A stretch of DNA of 64,000 bases from Tateyamaria omphalii (GCF_014651375.1 NZ_BMWT01000003.1:372001-436000), one strand, 5' to 3'; shown: positions 46,464-54,142, numbered from the stretch's first letter. A program made the numbers and translations. The notes: generated by a model from the letters alone, not told the origin.

Positions 46464-47048
46464 ATGGCTCGCACCACCGGTTCCCACTCTGATATCACTG
46501 GTCCGCGCGTGCGCGATGCGGCGCTGCGTCTGTTTGCACGACATGGCTATGCCGCTGTTTCCATGCGTCAAATTGCAGGCGAAGTGGGCGTGCAGGCCGG
46601 GGCGCTTTATAACTACACACCTGACAAGCAGAGCCTGTTGTTTGCATTGATGCGCGATCACATGGTCGAGTTGTTGGAGGCCGTGCCGGTCATGGACACG
46701 GACCCGCCTGCGGGCCAGCTTGAAGCTTTTGTGCGGTTTCACATCGAGTTTCACCATGCGCGACCGGATGCGGTTTTCATTGCATATATGGAGCTGCGGA
46801 ATCTGGACGCGCACAACTTTGCCGAGATCGAAGGGCTGCGGGGACGCTACGAGGCTGTTTTGGAACGGATTTTGCGGGATGGTGCGGGTTCTGGAGTGTT
46901 TGATGTGTCGGACCCAAAGATCGTGACCTTGGCTGTCATCGCAATGCTGACCGGGGTGACGACATGGTTCAGGGATGAGGGGAGGCTCAGCCTGTCTGAT
47001 GTACAGGACCAATACTGGGACATGGTGCGCAAAGCCGTAATGACGTGA
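46464..47048 (+). CDS. TetR family transcriptional regulator
   Basis: 194 residues. The HTH at residues 12-58 includes VRDAALRLFARHGYAAVSMRQIAGEVGVQAGALYNY. The C-terminal ligand domain has FVRFHIEFHHARPDAVFIAYMELRNL, a TetR_C_33-like pattern seen in regulators of acyl-CoA or fatty acid genes. The target is unknown; the divergent lipoprotein gene is one possibility. The stop codon falls at the start of the palindromic element copy C. Confidence 0.92.
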   Translation: MARTTGSHSDITGPRVRDAALRLFARHGYAAVSMRQIAGEVGVQAGALYNYTPDKQSLLFALMRDHMVELLEAVPVMDTDPPAGQLEAFVRFHIEFHHARPDAVFIAYMELRNLDAHNFAEIEGLRGRYEAVLERILRDGAGSGVFDVSDPKIVTLAVIAMLTGVTTWFRDEGRLSLSDVQDQYWDMVRKAVMT

Positions 47049-47101
47049 CAGCGGGTCGGACGCTGTTTGGCTGCGCCAAATGCGCCCCGCCCGCCGTCCC
47101 G
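47046..47101. repeat. Palindromic gene-end element, copy C
   Basis: The inner stem TTTGGC (47066-47071) / GCCAAA (47075-47080) has loop TGC. The right half TGCGCCCCGCCCGCCGTCCC resembles those of copies A and B. It lies between the convergent TetR and pirin genes and includes the TetR stop codon. Confidence 0.65.
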
Positions 47102-47102
47102 T

Positions 47103-48014
47103 TTAGTGTGCGGGCTGGATGAATGTACCGTTGCGCAGGTCGCGCATGGCCTGCATCAGTTCCTCTTGCGTGTTCATTACGATGGGACCGTGCCAGGCCA
47201 CCGGTTCGTTGATGGGTGCGCCGGAAATCAGCAGGAAGCGGATGCCATCAGGGCCTGCTTGAACGGTCACTTCATCGCCCGTCCCGAAGCGGACCAAGGT
47301 GCGGTCGCCTGAGAGGTCGCGGATGTTAAGCTCTTGCCCTGCCACCTCTTTTTCCAGAAGCACGCCGGACGGGGTTGAGGCGTCTGCAAACGCGCCTGCA
47401 CCCTGGAACACATAGGCGAAAGCGCGCCTGTACGTGTCTATTTTGAAGGTTTTTTTGACGCCTGCGGGCACCGAGATGTCGAGGTATTGGGGATCGGCCG
47501 CGATGCCATCGACGGGTCCCTTCTGCCCCCAGAATTCACCGGTGATCACGCGCACGCGGGTGCCGTCATCGTCGACGACTTCGGGAAGGTCGGTCCCGGC
47601 GATATCCTGATAGCGCGGGGCGGTCATTTTCTGGCTTGAGGGCAAGTTGCCCCAGAGTTGGAAGCCGTGCATTTGCCCCTTGGCGTTGCCGTGTGGCATC
47701 TCCTGATGGAGGATGCCGGACCCGGCGGTCATCCACTGGACTGAGCCTGCGCCGAGCGTGCCGGAATTGCCCAGGGAGTCGCTGTGTTCGATTGTCCCTT
47801 CGAGCACGTAAGTGATTGTTTCTATTCCTCTATGTGGGTGCCAAGGGAATCCTTTTTCGAAATGTGCGGGCACATCGTTACGGAAATCATCAAACAACAG
47901 AAATGGATCGAGTTCCGATGGGTCCTGGAAGCCGAAAGCGCGGTGCAGATGCACGCCAGCCCCTTCGAGGGTGGGCTGGGCCTGACGGGTTTCGAGTGTG
48001 GGTCTGAGGGACAT
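47103..48014 (-). CDS. Pirin family protein
   Basis: A 303-residue bicupin. The N-terminal cupin holds the metal ligands HPHRGIETITYVLEGTIEHSDSLG (H-x-H...E...H) and QWMTAGSGILHQEMP; the C-terminal cupin follows with YVFQGAGAFADAST. Characterised bacterial pirins bind Fe or Cu and some act as quercetinases or metabolic regulators. It is convergent with TetR. Confidence 0.93.
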   Translation of the reverse strand: MSLRPTLETRQAQPTLEGAGVHLHRAFGFQDPSELDPFLLFDDFRNDVPAHFEKGFPWHPHRGIETITYVLEGTIEHSDSLGNSGTLGAGSVQWMTAGSGILHQEMPHGNAKGQMHGFQLWGNLPSSQKMTAPRYQDIAGTDLPEVVDDDGTRVRVITGEFWGQKGPVDGIAADPQYLDISVPAGVKKTFKIDTYRRAFAYVFQGAGAFADASTPSGVLLEKEVAGQELNIRDLSGDRTLVRFGTGDEVTVQAGPDGIRFLLISGAPINEPVAWHGPIVMNTQEELMQAMRDLRNGTFIQPAH

Positions 48015-48149
48015 GGGTGTCTCCTTTCATCCTTGCGTTGGGGCAAAGATAGACCTGTGCCGAGGCGGTGCAATTTGCGCCTGCGAACCGGGTCTGTGCA
48101 GATCTGCGACACAAGATGATGGGTGAAGTGACGGGACCACCACAACCGT

Positions 48150-48300
48150 TTGGTTCTCTCATTCCCGAGGACCTGTATATACAGGTGGGCGCCAGGTAAC
48201 CGGACCAGGGTCCGGACAGAGCCAGCTCCCTCGGAATTGCTTAAGGCCACCGGAATGCAACCTGTCACGAGAAGGGCAGAACCCGCCACGCGCCTACATA
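48150..48300. ncRNA. Unassigned structured segment (possible non-coding RNA), strand undecided
   Basis: No gene fits this roughly 150-bp segment, but complementary arms nest as follows. An outer GTGGGCGC (48185-48192) pairs with GCGCCTAC (48290-48297). ATTCC(C)GAGG (48161-48170) pairs with CCTCGGAAT (48229-48237). ACCTGTATATACAGGT (48171-48186) is a perfect palindrome. CCGGAC-CAGG-GTCCGG at 48200-48215 is a further hairpin, and GGG-CAGAA-CCC lies near 48275. Pairing slightly favours the plus strand (G-U where the minus strand has A-C). I considered 6S, SRP, RNase P and cobalamin RNAs and could not match any. Confidence 0.4.
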
Positions 48301-48714
48301 GGGGTGGGGGCGGCGCGCGGCAAGGCTTGCTGTCCGGACAGGTGGTGGATCGGCCCTTCGGGGAGGATTTTTTCAAACAGGGAATTCGGACCGTCCCTCT
48401 CGCGCGCCACTTGGTGGCACGCTGCCGGGTATCGCGCGCCGCTGCGCGTCACGTTTGTTGCGGTCCGAATGGTCGGAGCCCCGGACCGGGGACCGTACGG
48501 TGTGTTAACGGGCGATTTGGCGGCTGGTTTGTTGGCGACATTTGTTTGTCGCAGGCGCAAACTGCGATGTTTTGGGCCGAAACTGCGTATTTTGAGGCCC
48601 GCGAAGCTGGTCTGTTTTGGGCAGGTTTTGGCAAAGTGCACAATTTGAGCCCGAAACTGCGCATTCTTCTCCGCGCGCCAGGTGTGAGGCGCGCGGACGG
48701 GTTAACGCGATACG
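48301..48714. other. Gene-free GC-rich stretch with short direct repeats
   Basis: No credible coding sequence in about 400 bp. CTGTCCGGACAG at 48330-48341 is a perfect 12-bp palindrome. AAACTGCG occurs three times in similar surroundings (48559, 48580, 48654; the first two 21 bp apart), each followed by an AT-containing stretch. A GCGACA...TGTCGC stem sits just before the first copy. This could be a regulatory array or a remnant. Confidence 0.4.
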
Positions 48715-49155
48715 TTATGCCGCAGGTTGGCTGGTCTCGGGCCGGGCAATTTCGCCGTTCAGATGGTCGCGCAGGCTGGCTTCGAAAAAGTGTTGCCAGC
48801 CCCGTTGGCAGATGTCGAAACAGGCGATCTTTGGCGAGAGCCCTTCGTGGGTCAGCGTGACCGTGCTGCCGCCCGGGGCGGAGGCGATCCGCCAGACAAG
48901 GCGGGTGCCTTTCCATTCGGCCGGATCGTCCACCCCCTCCATGATCATGTGGGCGTCGGTGCAATTCCATGCGAAACTTTGGGCCGTGCTGTCGGGATCG
49001 AGGGCAAAGGTCGCGTGGCTGCTGTTGAAGCGGATGATGAAGCCCTGTGTGGTGCGGTCCACGCGGGTGGACCACCAGAGTTCAAGATCGTCCGCAATCA
49101 GACGCGCGGCCTGTTCAGGTGGCGCGCTGGTGGTGATCGTTGCGGTGTAGTCCAT
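48715..49155 (-). CDS. SRPBCC (AHSA1-like) domain protein
   Basis: A 146-residue single-domain protein. The N-terminal ATITTSAPPEQAARLIADDL and C-terminal HEGLSPKIACFDICQRGWQHFFEASLRDHL fit the START-like AHSA1 fold that often binds hydrophobic ligands. Its ATG overlaps the stop of the next SRPBCC gene by one base. It is the last gene of the cupin-ArsR-SRPBCC-SRPBCC operon. Confidence 0.87.
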   Translation of the reverse strand: MDYTATITTSAPPEQAARLIADDLELWWSTRVDRTTQGFIIRFNSSHATFALDPDSTAQSFAWNCTDAHMIMEGVDDPAEWKGTRLVWRIASAPGGSTVTLTHEGLSPKIACFDICQRGWQHFFEASLRDHLNGEIARPETSQPAA

Positions 49156-49574
49156 CAGTCCTCTCCATGAATGTCGTTGCGCATGCGCATAAGGTGTTCA
49201 TCCCAGCCGTTGTCGAGCGAGAGGATGAGGTCGAAAGCGGCTTCGTCCTGTGGCAGGCCTTCGTGGGTCAGCGCCAATTGCGTACCACCCGGGACGTCCG
49301 AGAGGGTCCACTTCACAGTGCTGACCGCATCGCCCATCGGGCGGACCGTGAACGTGTATTCGAGATATGTGGGCGCGTCGGCCTTGATCACTTTGCCCCA
49401 GATCAACAAGTCGCCGCTGGTTGTGCCATACATTTCCAGCTTCGCGCCCTCGGTCAGTGGGGTTTGGGGGGCGTGGAACCATTTGGCGAGCTGTTCCGGT
49501 TGCGTGAGATAGTCCCACACCATCTGGCGCGGTGCCTTGAGGAAGATGGTTTTCTGCAGCGTCGTTTCGGTCAT
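49155..49574 (-). CDS. SRPBCC (AHSA1-like) domain protein
   Basis: A 139-residue protein with the AHSA1 pattern TIFLKAPRQMVWDYLTQPEQLAKWFHAP and a C-terminal LALTHEGLPQDEAAFDLILSLDNGWDEHL. It overlaps the upstream ArsR gene by four bases. ArsR plus one or two AHSA1 proteins is a recurring gene cluster of unknown purpose; a role in binding a small hydrophobic molecule is inferred from the fold. Confidence 0.9.
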   Translation of the reverse strand: MTETTLQKTIFLKAPRQMVWDYLTQPEQLAKWFHAPQTPLTEGAKLEMYGTTSGDLLIWGKVIKADAPTYLEYTFTVRPMGDAVSTVKWTLSDVPGGTQLALTHEGLPQDEAAFDLILSLDNGWDEHLMRMRNDIHGED

Positions 49575-49891
49575 TGGAGGTCCTTTTCAATAGCAGTTTT
49601 GAGAGCGTCGAGGCGGTCGTCCCAGAAGCAGTCGAAATATTCGAGCCAGTTGAGCACCGGTGCGAGCCCGGCGGGGTTGAGCGTATTGATCCGTTCGCGA
49701 CCGCGCGCTTCGACCGTGATGAGACCGCCATCGCTGAGCACCGTCAGGTGTTTTTTCACCGCCGCCCGCGTCATGTCGAAACGGTCGGACACTTGTGCGA
49801 TGGTCATGTCCTGTGCCGAGAGCATGCGCAGGATGTCGCGCCGGGTCGGGTCGGCCAGCGCCCGGAAAGCGTTTTGGGTCTGGTCCGTCAT
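49571..49891 (-). CDS. ArsR family transcriptional regulator
   Basis: A 106-residue winged-helix repressor (FRALADPTRRDILRMLSAQD, then DMTRAAVKKHLTVLSDGGLI). No cysteine metal-binding motif is present, so it probably does not sense a metal. It overlaps both neighbours by four bases (ATGA), which couples it to the cupin and SRPBCC genes. It probably controls its own operon through the operator pair at 50311-50353. Confidence 0.92.
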   Translation of the reverse strand: MTDQTQNAFRALADPTRRDILRMLSAQDMTIAQVSDRFDMTRAAVKKHLTVLSDGGLITVEARGRERINTLNPAGLAPVLNWLEYFDCFWDDRLDALKTAIEKDLQ

Positions 49892-50295
49892 GGCGTCACC
49901 GGAAGGAAGTCGAACGCGCCGTCCTGATAGAGCATGGTCACGCAGGGGCTGTCAGAGATGCAGGCCGAGACATGGGCCATGTTGGCCGGGATTTCGTAAT
50001 AGCCGCCCGGGCCGATGATGGCCGGGTTCTGTGCGTCAGGTGCAGCGTGTGTCATTTGCCCTTCCAGCATGACGCCGAACATGGTGGCGGACTTGGTGTG
50101 GGGCGGGCTGACTGTGCCTGCGGGCAGGCGGACCATCGCAAAGTAGGGTTCCGCCATGCGGTCGCCTGAGAGGGGGGCGAAGGCCACGCCTTCGGGTGTC
50201 GTGTCCCATTCAAGCGTGTCGGAGGGCGTGAGTATAATCGCTGGGTCAGCGAGCGCTGGTGTGGTGGCTAGCAGCAGGGCGGCGAGGGGTTTCAT
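49888..50295 (-). CDS. Periplasmic cupin-domain protein
   Basis: 135 residues from ATG 50295. The signal peptide MKPLAALLLATTPALA is followed by a mature start DPAIILTP. The cupin core includes RLPAGTVSPPHTKSATMFGVMLEGQM and GPGGYYEIPANMAHVSAC; one of the usual metal-binding histidines is present in PPHTK and another in MAHVS. Function unknown. It is the first gene of the operon. An upstream in-frame ATG (50319) lies inside operator 1 and is rejected as the start. Confidence 0.83.
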   Translation of the reverse strand: MKPLAALLLATTPALADPAIILTPSDTLEWDTTPEGVAFAPLSGDRMAEPYFAMVRLPAGTVSPPHTKSATMFGVMLEGQMTHAAPDAQNPAIIGPGGYYEIPANMAHVSACISDSPCVTMLYQDGAFDFLPVTP

Positions 50296-50310
50296 GGTGT
50301 GTCTCACATA

Positions 50311-50353
50311 TGATGCCATTTGGTATCATATTAATGAGATACCATATGGTATC
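50311..50353. promoter_or_regulatory. Tandem palindromic operators upstream of the cupin-ArsR operon
   Basis: Operator 2, GATACCATATGGTATC (50338-50353), is a perfect 16-bp palindrome. Operator 1, TGATGCCATTTGGTATCA (50311-50328), is an imperfect copy of the same sequence. Their centres are 26 bp apart, about two and a half turns. They lie 16-58 bp upstream of the cupin start codon, over the expected promoter. Confidence 0.85.
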
Positions 50354-50396
50354 ATGTCAAGCCTGCTGGCATCCGTTTGATCCGCCGTTGAGCAAG

Positions 50397-51161
50397 TCAT
50401 TCAGATTTTTGGATAAATCCGTATGTTTCCAGCTCTTCCGGCAGCAACACATAGATCTCGTCGGGTGGGGTGCTGAGCGCGTGTTGCATCACGAGCGGGT
50501 CGATTCCCATCTCGTCGAGATATGTCATCACCTCGGCCTGGCCGCGCTGGATGTCTTCGACCGCGAAGGCGGCTGGCAGGAACGTGTTTTGGCCGAAATA
50601 GTGCTGGTGTACGCCGACCGAGGCTTGCGTGTCGATCGTGCGCGTCGTGCCTGATGCCAGCAGGTAGGGGCAGGCGGAATAGCAGAACTCGCCCGCCAGC
50701 ATTTGGGTGCTGATCCCCTCACGCCGGATCACGCGCCCGAGCGCGAGTGCGTCCTGAACCGAGCCGCCGGGGCTTTGCAGGATCAGCGTGTCGGGGCGGG
50801 GGTCGGCTTGGGTGATGAGGCCCGCGAGCCGGTCGGCGTCGCCTGCGCTGATCTCGCCTTCGAGCCGGTAGGTGGTGCCGTCTGTTTGTGTCAGCACCAG
50901 TCGGTTGGGCAGTTCGCCGGGGTCGCGGGCCGGTTGTGTCACGGGGCGGTCACGGTCGGGGCGGAAGGTGCGCCGCTGGTCGCCGGGGCGCACCGGTTCC
51001 GTCAGGCGTGGTGCGTCGGGGCCGAAACTGGGCAGGCGCAGCCCTTGCATGTCGCCGAGGATCAGGAGGCCGCCGATGCCAAGTTGGAAGATCAGGACCC
51101 CCATCAGCACGCGCGCGATGGGGTTGCGGGGTTTGCTTTCTGTATCCGCCGTGTCGGTCAT
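50397..51161 (-). CDS. ClpP/crotonase-fold protein with membrane anchor
   Basis: 254 residues. An N-terminal membrane helix (ARVLMGVLIFQLGIGGLLILGDM) and a proline/arginine-rich linker precede a ClpP-like domain. TLILQSPGGSVQDALALGRVIRREG resembles the N-terminal turn of Clp/crotonase proteins, and GEFCYSACPYLLASGTTRTID has a serine at the position of the nucleophile, followed by VGVHQHYF with a candidate histidine. Similar periplasmic ClpP-like proteins (COG3904) are uncharacterised. It overlaps the upstream membrane protein gene by four bases (51158-51161). Confidence 0.82.
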   Translation of the reverse strand: MTDTADTESKPRNPIARVLMGVLIFQLGIGGLLILGDMQGLRLPSFGPDAPRLTEPVRPGDQRRTFRPDRDRPVTQPARDPGELPNRLVLTQTDGTTYRLEGEISAGDADRLAGLITQADPRPDTLILQSPGGSVQDALALGRVIRREGISTQMLAGEFCYSACPYLLASGTTRTIDTQASVGVHQHYFGQNTFLPAAFAVEDIQRGQAEVMTYLDEMGIDPLVMQHALSTPPDEIYVLLPEELETYGFIQKSE

Positions 51162-52432
51162 TCGGCGACCCGTTTGGGGGTGCCGGGTGCGTTGATCTGG
51201 CCGGGGGCGGTCATCGTGTCTTCGACATCGCGCAAGGCGACCATGGCGGCGCGCAATTCGGCGAGGGTCATCGTGTCTTCGACTGCGGCCCCTTCGCGTC
51301 CGCCGCGGATGGCGGATTGGGTGATGGCGAGGATGAAGACCAGCACGGCAGGCAGCAGGTCGATGGCGATGGCCCCGGCCCAGGAGGGCACGAAATTGCG
51401 GGCATAGAGGATGACTGCATCGGCGGACGAAATGGGGGTGTAGGTCACGTCTGTGGTTGGTGCCATGGCCTGTACCGCTTGTGCGGCCCGTTCAAGCGTG
51501 GTGGCGCGCTGTGCCAGCACTTCGAGCACCGAGGTGATGGTGGCCGCCTGATCGGTGCGGCCCTGTTCGGTGCTGCTGTCGAGTTCCGGTAGGACGACCG
51601 AGGCGGCAAGGTCCTGGGCTGCGCGTTCGACAAGTGGGGCGACCGAGAGTTGACGGATTTGGGTGATCAGCCCCGCAAGCCGGACCGCTTGTTCGGAGAA
51701 TTCGACGCTGCGTGCCTCGACCGGGCCGGGTTCGACGGTCAGCGCGCGCATGCGGGACAGGATCACGTTGCCTTCGGCAAAGGCGCTTTCGACAAGCGGG
51801 GTCTGGGCGCTGATTTGCCCTTCCAGCCCCGAGAGTTCGGCAGCTTTCTGGCGGAGGACACGGAAGACCGCACCACGGCCTGCAAGGCCCGAGAGTGCGC
51901 CGGCGGCCTCCTGTTCGGAGAGGTCTTCGAAGGACTGCCGGACGCGGGCCACGTCGCGTTCCAGAGATTGGCCGGTCAGGGCCACTTCATGGGCGCGTTC
52001 GAGGCTGTTTTGATAGTCCTGCACTGTTTTGGCGAGGTGTTGTTCGACCGCCGCTGAGCCTGCAAGCGCTGCTGCGTTGAGCCACGAGGACATGGCCACA
52101 ATCGCAAGCGAGCCTGCGCCCATCGCCACCATCAGTCCGATGCGGGCACGGGCCGAGCGGACGGCGGGAAAGAGCCGCATCATGTAGGACCAGAAGACAA
52201 AGATGCCCACGGAAACCGCGACCGAGTAAGCGATGGCGGCAAAGACCGACATCGCGCCGTTTTCGTCGAGGAGGGACGACACCCCGAGATAGGTGTAGAT
52301 GCCCGAGGCGGTGGCGAGCACCCCGAGGGCTGTGCCGGAGAAGGTGTCGAGCCAGCCGAGGTGCCCCTCAAGCTCGCACGCATAGCGCACGCCGCGCGCC
52401 TGTGTCTGGCTCAGCCTTGTGTCATTGGTCAT
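51158..52432 (-). CDS. Multi-helix membrane protein with a long coiled-coil domain
   Basis: 424 residues. Three or four membrane helices in the first 130 residues (GTALGVLATASGIYTYLG, VFAAIAYSVAVSVGIFVFWSY, RIGLMVAMGAGSLAIVAM), then about 220 residues of mostly helical, probably periplasmic sequence, then a last helix (AGAIAIDLLPAVLVFILAITQ) and a cytosolic tail. Not recognised. Translational coupling to the ClpP-like protein suggests that they work together. Confidence 0.8.
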   Translation of the reverse strand: MTNDTRLSQTQARGVRYACELEGHLGWLDTFSGTALGVLATASGIYTYLGVSSLLDENGAMSVFAAIAYSVAVSVGIFVFWSYMMRLFPAVRSARARIGLMVAMGAGSLAIVAMSSWLNAAALAGSAAVEQHLAKTVQDYQNSLERAHEVALTGQSLERDVARVRQSFEDLSEQEAAGALSGLAGRGAVFRVLRQKAAELSGLEGQISAQTPLVESAFAEGNVILSRMRALTVEPGPVEARSVEFSEQAVRLAGLITQIRQLSVAPLVERAAQDLAASVVLPELDSSTEQGRTDQAATITSVLEVLAQRATTLERAAQAVQAMAPTTDVTYTPISSADAVILYARNFVPSWAGAIAIDLLPAVLVFILAITQSAIRGGREGAAVEDTMTLAELRAAMVALRDVEDTMTAPGQINAPGTPKRVAE

Positions 52433-52510
52433 ATGTCAGCTCCCACCGCTGTCGGCCAAAGGTAAGGGCAGAGGCGCGGAACGCCAAGGGGGCAGGGGTC
52501 TCTTGCTTTT

Positions 52511-52525
52511 GTTCAGGTTTTGTTC
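52511..52525 (+). promoter_or_regulatory. LexA (SOS) box upstream of mmcB
   Basis: GTTCAGGTTTTGTTC matches the alphaproteobacterial LexA consensus GTTC-N7-GTTC exactly. It lies 14 bp before the mmcB ATG, so LexA binding would cover the promoter or start region. Confidence 0.88.
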
Positions 52526-52539
52526 ATATTCTCGATCCC

Positions 52540-52998
52540 ATGCAAACCGCCCCTGATCTCACCACCATGATGCCCGGCCAGTTGCTGGCCCGTGGCGTGT
52601 CGCGGCATCTGGCCAGCCTTGGTCTGGCGGCCGTCGAGGAGTTGGTGCCTGCGCGCGGCCTGCGGGTCGACGTGATGGCGCTGGGCGCCAAGGGCGAGAT
52701 CTGGGTCATCGAGTGCAAGTCCAGCCGTGCCGATTTCATGTCGGACCACAAATGGGACGGATATCTGGAGTGGTGCGACCGATTCTTTTGGGCCGTAGAC
52801 GAAGATTTTCCTGTTGATCTGCTGCCCGAGGGGACGGGGTTGATCATCGCGGACGCCTATGATGCTGAGATCATCCGCATGGCCCCGGAGGACAAGCTGG
52901 CACCTGCACGCCGAAAGGTGATGGTGCAAAAGTTCGCCACCCATGCCGCGCGGAGGTTGCAGGCCCTGCGTGATCCAGGCGCAGGGCTGGGATGGTAA
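52540..52998 (+). CDS. mmcB: MmcB family DNA repair protein
   Basis: 152 residues from ATG 52540. RGLRVDVMALGAKGEIWVIECKSSRADFMSDHKWDGYL is the PD-(D/E)xK nuclease-like core, with D44 and E58-C59-K60 as the likely metal site. Caulobacter mmcB is SOS-induced and needed for mitomycin C tolerance. The LexA box just upstream supports the same role here. Confidence 0.93.
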   Translation: MQTAPDLTTMMPGQLLARGVSRHLASLGLAAVEELVPARGLRVDVMALGAKGEIWVIECKSSRADFMSDHKWDGYLEWCDRFFWAVDEDFPVDLLPEGTGLIIADAYDAEIIRMAPEDKLAPARRKVMVQKFATHAARRLQALRDPGAGLGW

Positions 52999-53080
52999 CG
53001 ACCCGGTGACTTCACGTGATCGCATAAAGTAACCCCTTTGCGGTTTTGTCTTTTGTCACACGCTTACAAAGGACATTTAA

Positions 53081-53773
53081 ATGACACAGAAAAATCGGGG
53101 CCGAAGTGCGAGGGTCGCTTTGGTTTTGGCGCTTGGTGCCGCTTTGCCAACGGCTGCGGCGGCAAATGACACCTATTTCTTTGCGTTCGGCGGTGCGGTG
53201 CTGAACGGCAGCCAAGATGCGGACGGGATCATCGGGGGCAATCCACAATCGGTCGATACAGACTATGACGACGGTTTCCAGTTTGGTTTGGGCGTCGGGC
53301 GCAGCTTTGGTACGTTTGGCAATGTTGGCGTGCGGGGCGAGATCGAACTGTCCTACTCAGACACGGACGCGGACACGATCGCGTTTTCCGGCAACGGCCC
53401 GGCTAACGAGATCAATGTGGCGGGCGGTTTGCAGTCCACCACGCTGTTCGCAAACATATATGCTGACTTTGAAACCGCGGGAGCGGTCACCCCGTTTGTT
53501 GGGGCCGGTGTTGGAATCGGGCGCTTTTCCCAAGATCTGGTCTATGGTCCCGGTGTTCGGGTGAGCGAAAGTGATACAGCCTTTGGAGGGCAACTGATTG
53601 CCGGTGTGTCCTGGGCGGCTTCTGACACGGTGACATGGACGCTTGATGCTAGGTACCGCGAATTTTTCGACATTGAGTCCAACAGGTTTGCCCCATCCGG
53701 CGCATCCACCGGTGTGGTAAGCGGTGACGCAAGCGCCTTTTCCATCAATGTGGGCGCACGGATCGCGTTCTGA
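53081..53773 (+). CDS. Outer membrane beta-barrel protein
   Basis: 230 residues. The signal peptide runs RVALVLALGAALPTAAAAND with an AAA-ND cleavage site. Alternating strands follow: FQFGLGVGRSFGTFGNVGVRG, FANIYADFETAGAVTPFVGAGVGIG, and the terminal FSINVGARIAF with a final Phe as expected for BAM-dependent barrels. It is of the OmpW/Opa-like porin-family small barrel type; function unknown. Confidence 0.9.
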   Translation: MTQKNRGRSARVALVLALGAALPTAAAANDTYFFAFGGAVLNGSQDADGIIGGNPQSVDTDYDDGFQFGLGVGRSFGTFGNVGVRGEIELSYSDTDADTIAFSGNGPANEINVAGGLQSTTLFANIYADFETAGAVTPFVGAGVGIGRFSQDLVYGPGVRVSESDTAFGGQLIAGVSWAASDTVTWTLDARYREFFDIESNRFAPSGASTGVVSGDASAFSINVGARIAF

Positions 53774-53843
53774 TGGGGCAAAACAACGCCGCGTGCATCA
53801 GGTAGCCCCCATCCCAGTTGTACTTGGTCACGAGACGTGGTGT

Positions 53844-53871
53844 GCAGGCCATCCGGCAGCGGATGGCCTGC
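53844..53871. terminator. Bidirectional terminator
   Basis: GCAGGCCATCCG (53844-53855) pairs perfectly with CGGATGGCCTGC (53860-53871) around a 4-base loop; GTTATTTCTT follows on the plus strand. It sits between the convergent barrel-protein and DUF6324 genes. Confidence 0.85.
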
Positions 53872-53872
53872 G

Positions 53873-54061
53873 TTATTTCTTGAGCGCACCAGCCGCCTTG
53901 GCAGCCGCTCTGATCTCGTCAGCGATTTCCTCGGCCTCTTCCGGGTCAAAATCCATTGGAATTTCAACGCCCTTCGCCTCGACATAAATGCGCACCATGC
54001 CCGCGTCGGTTGGCCCGATCTGCAGGTTGGCCTCGATATCGCTTTCTTTGTTGATGCCCAT
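53873..54061 (-). CDS. DUF6324 family protein
   Basis: 62 residues from ATG 54061 (MGINKESDIEANLQIGPTDA); the GGAG ribosome binding site is six bases upstream of this ATG and abuts a second in-frame ATG at 54067, so 54061 is the better start. NLQIGPTDAGMVRIYVEAKG and DFDPEEAEEIADEIRAAAKA mark this small alphaproteobacterial family of unknown function. Confidence 0.85.
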   Translation of the reverse strand: MGINKESDIEANLQIGPTDAGMVRIYVEAKGVEIPMDFDPEEAEEIADEIRAAAKAAGALKK

Positions 54062-54142
54062 GGTCATCTCCGGCGGAAGTTGAAGCGGGGTGCTAGCCTG
54101 ATCGCCATTGAAAGGCAAGCTGCCGTCAGCCATGCTTGGACC

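Noticed and set aside
48150-48330. 6S, SRP, RNase P or cobalamin-riboswitch identity of the structured segment
   Set aside because: The diagnostic motifs of SRP (GGAAGG tetraloop region), RNase P (GAGGAAAGTCCGG) and the B12 box were not found, and the fold is branched rather than the rod of 6S. Left unassigned pending a covariance search.
48150-48860. 236-codon plus-strand frame across the structured segment
   Set aside because: Composition is unlike a protein, it crosses several inverted repeats and runs into the SRPBCC gene on the other strand.
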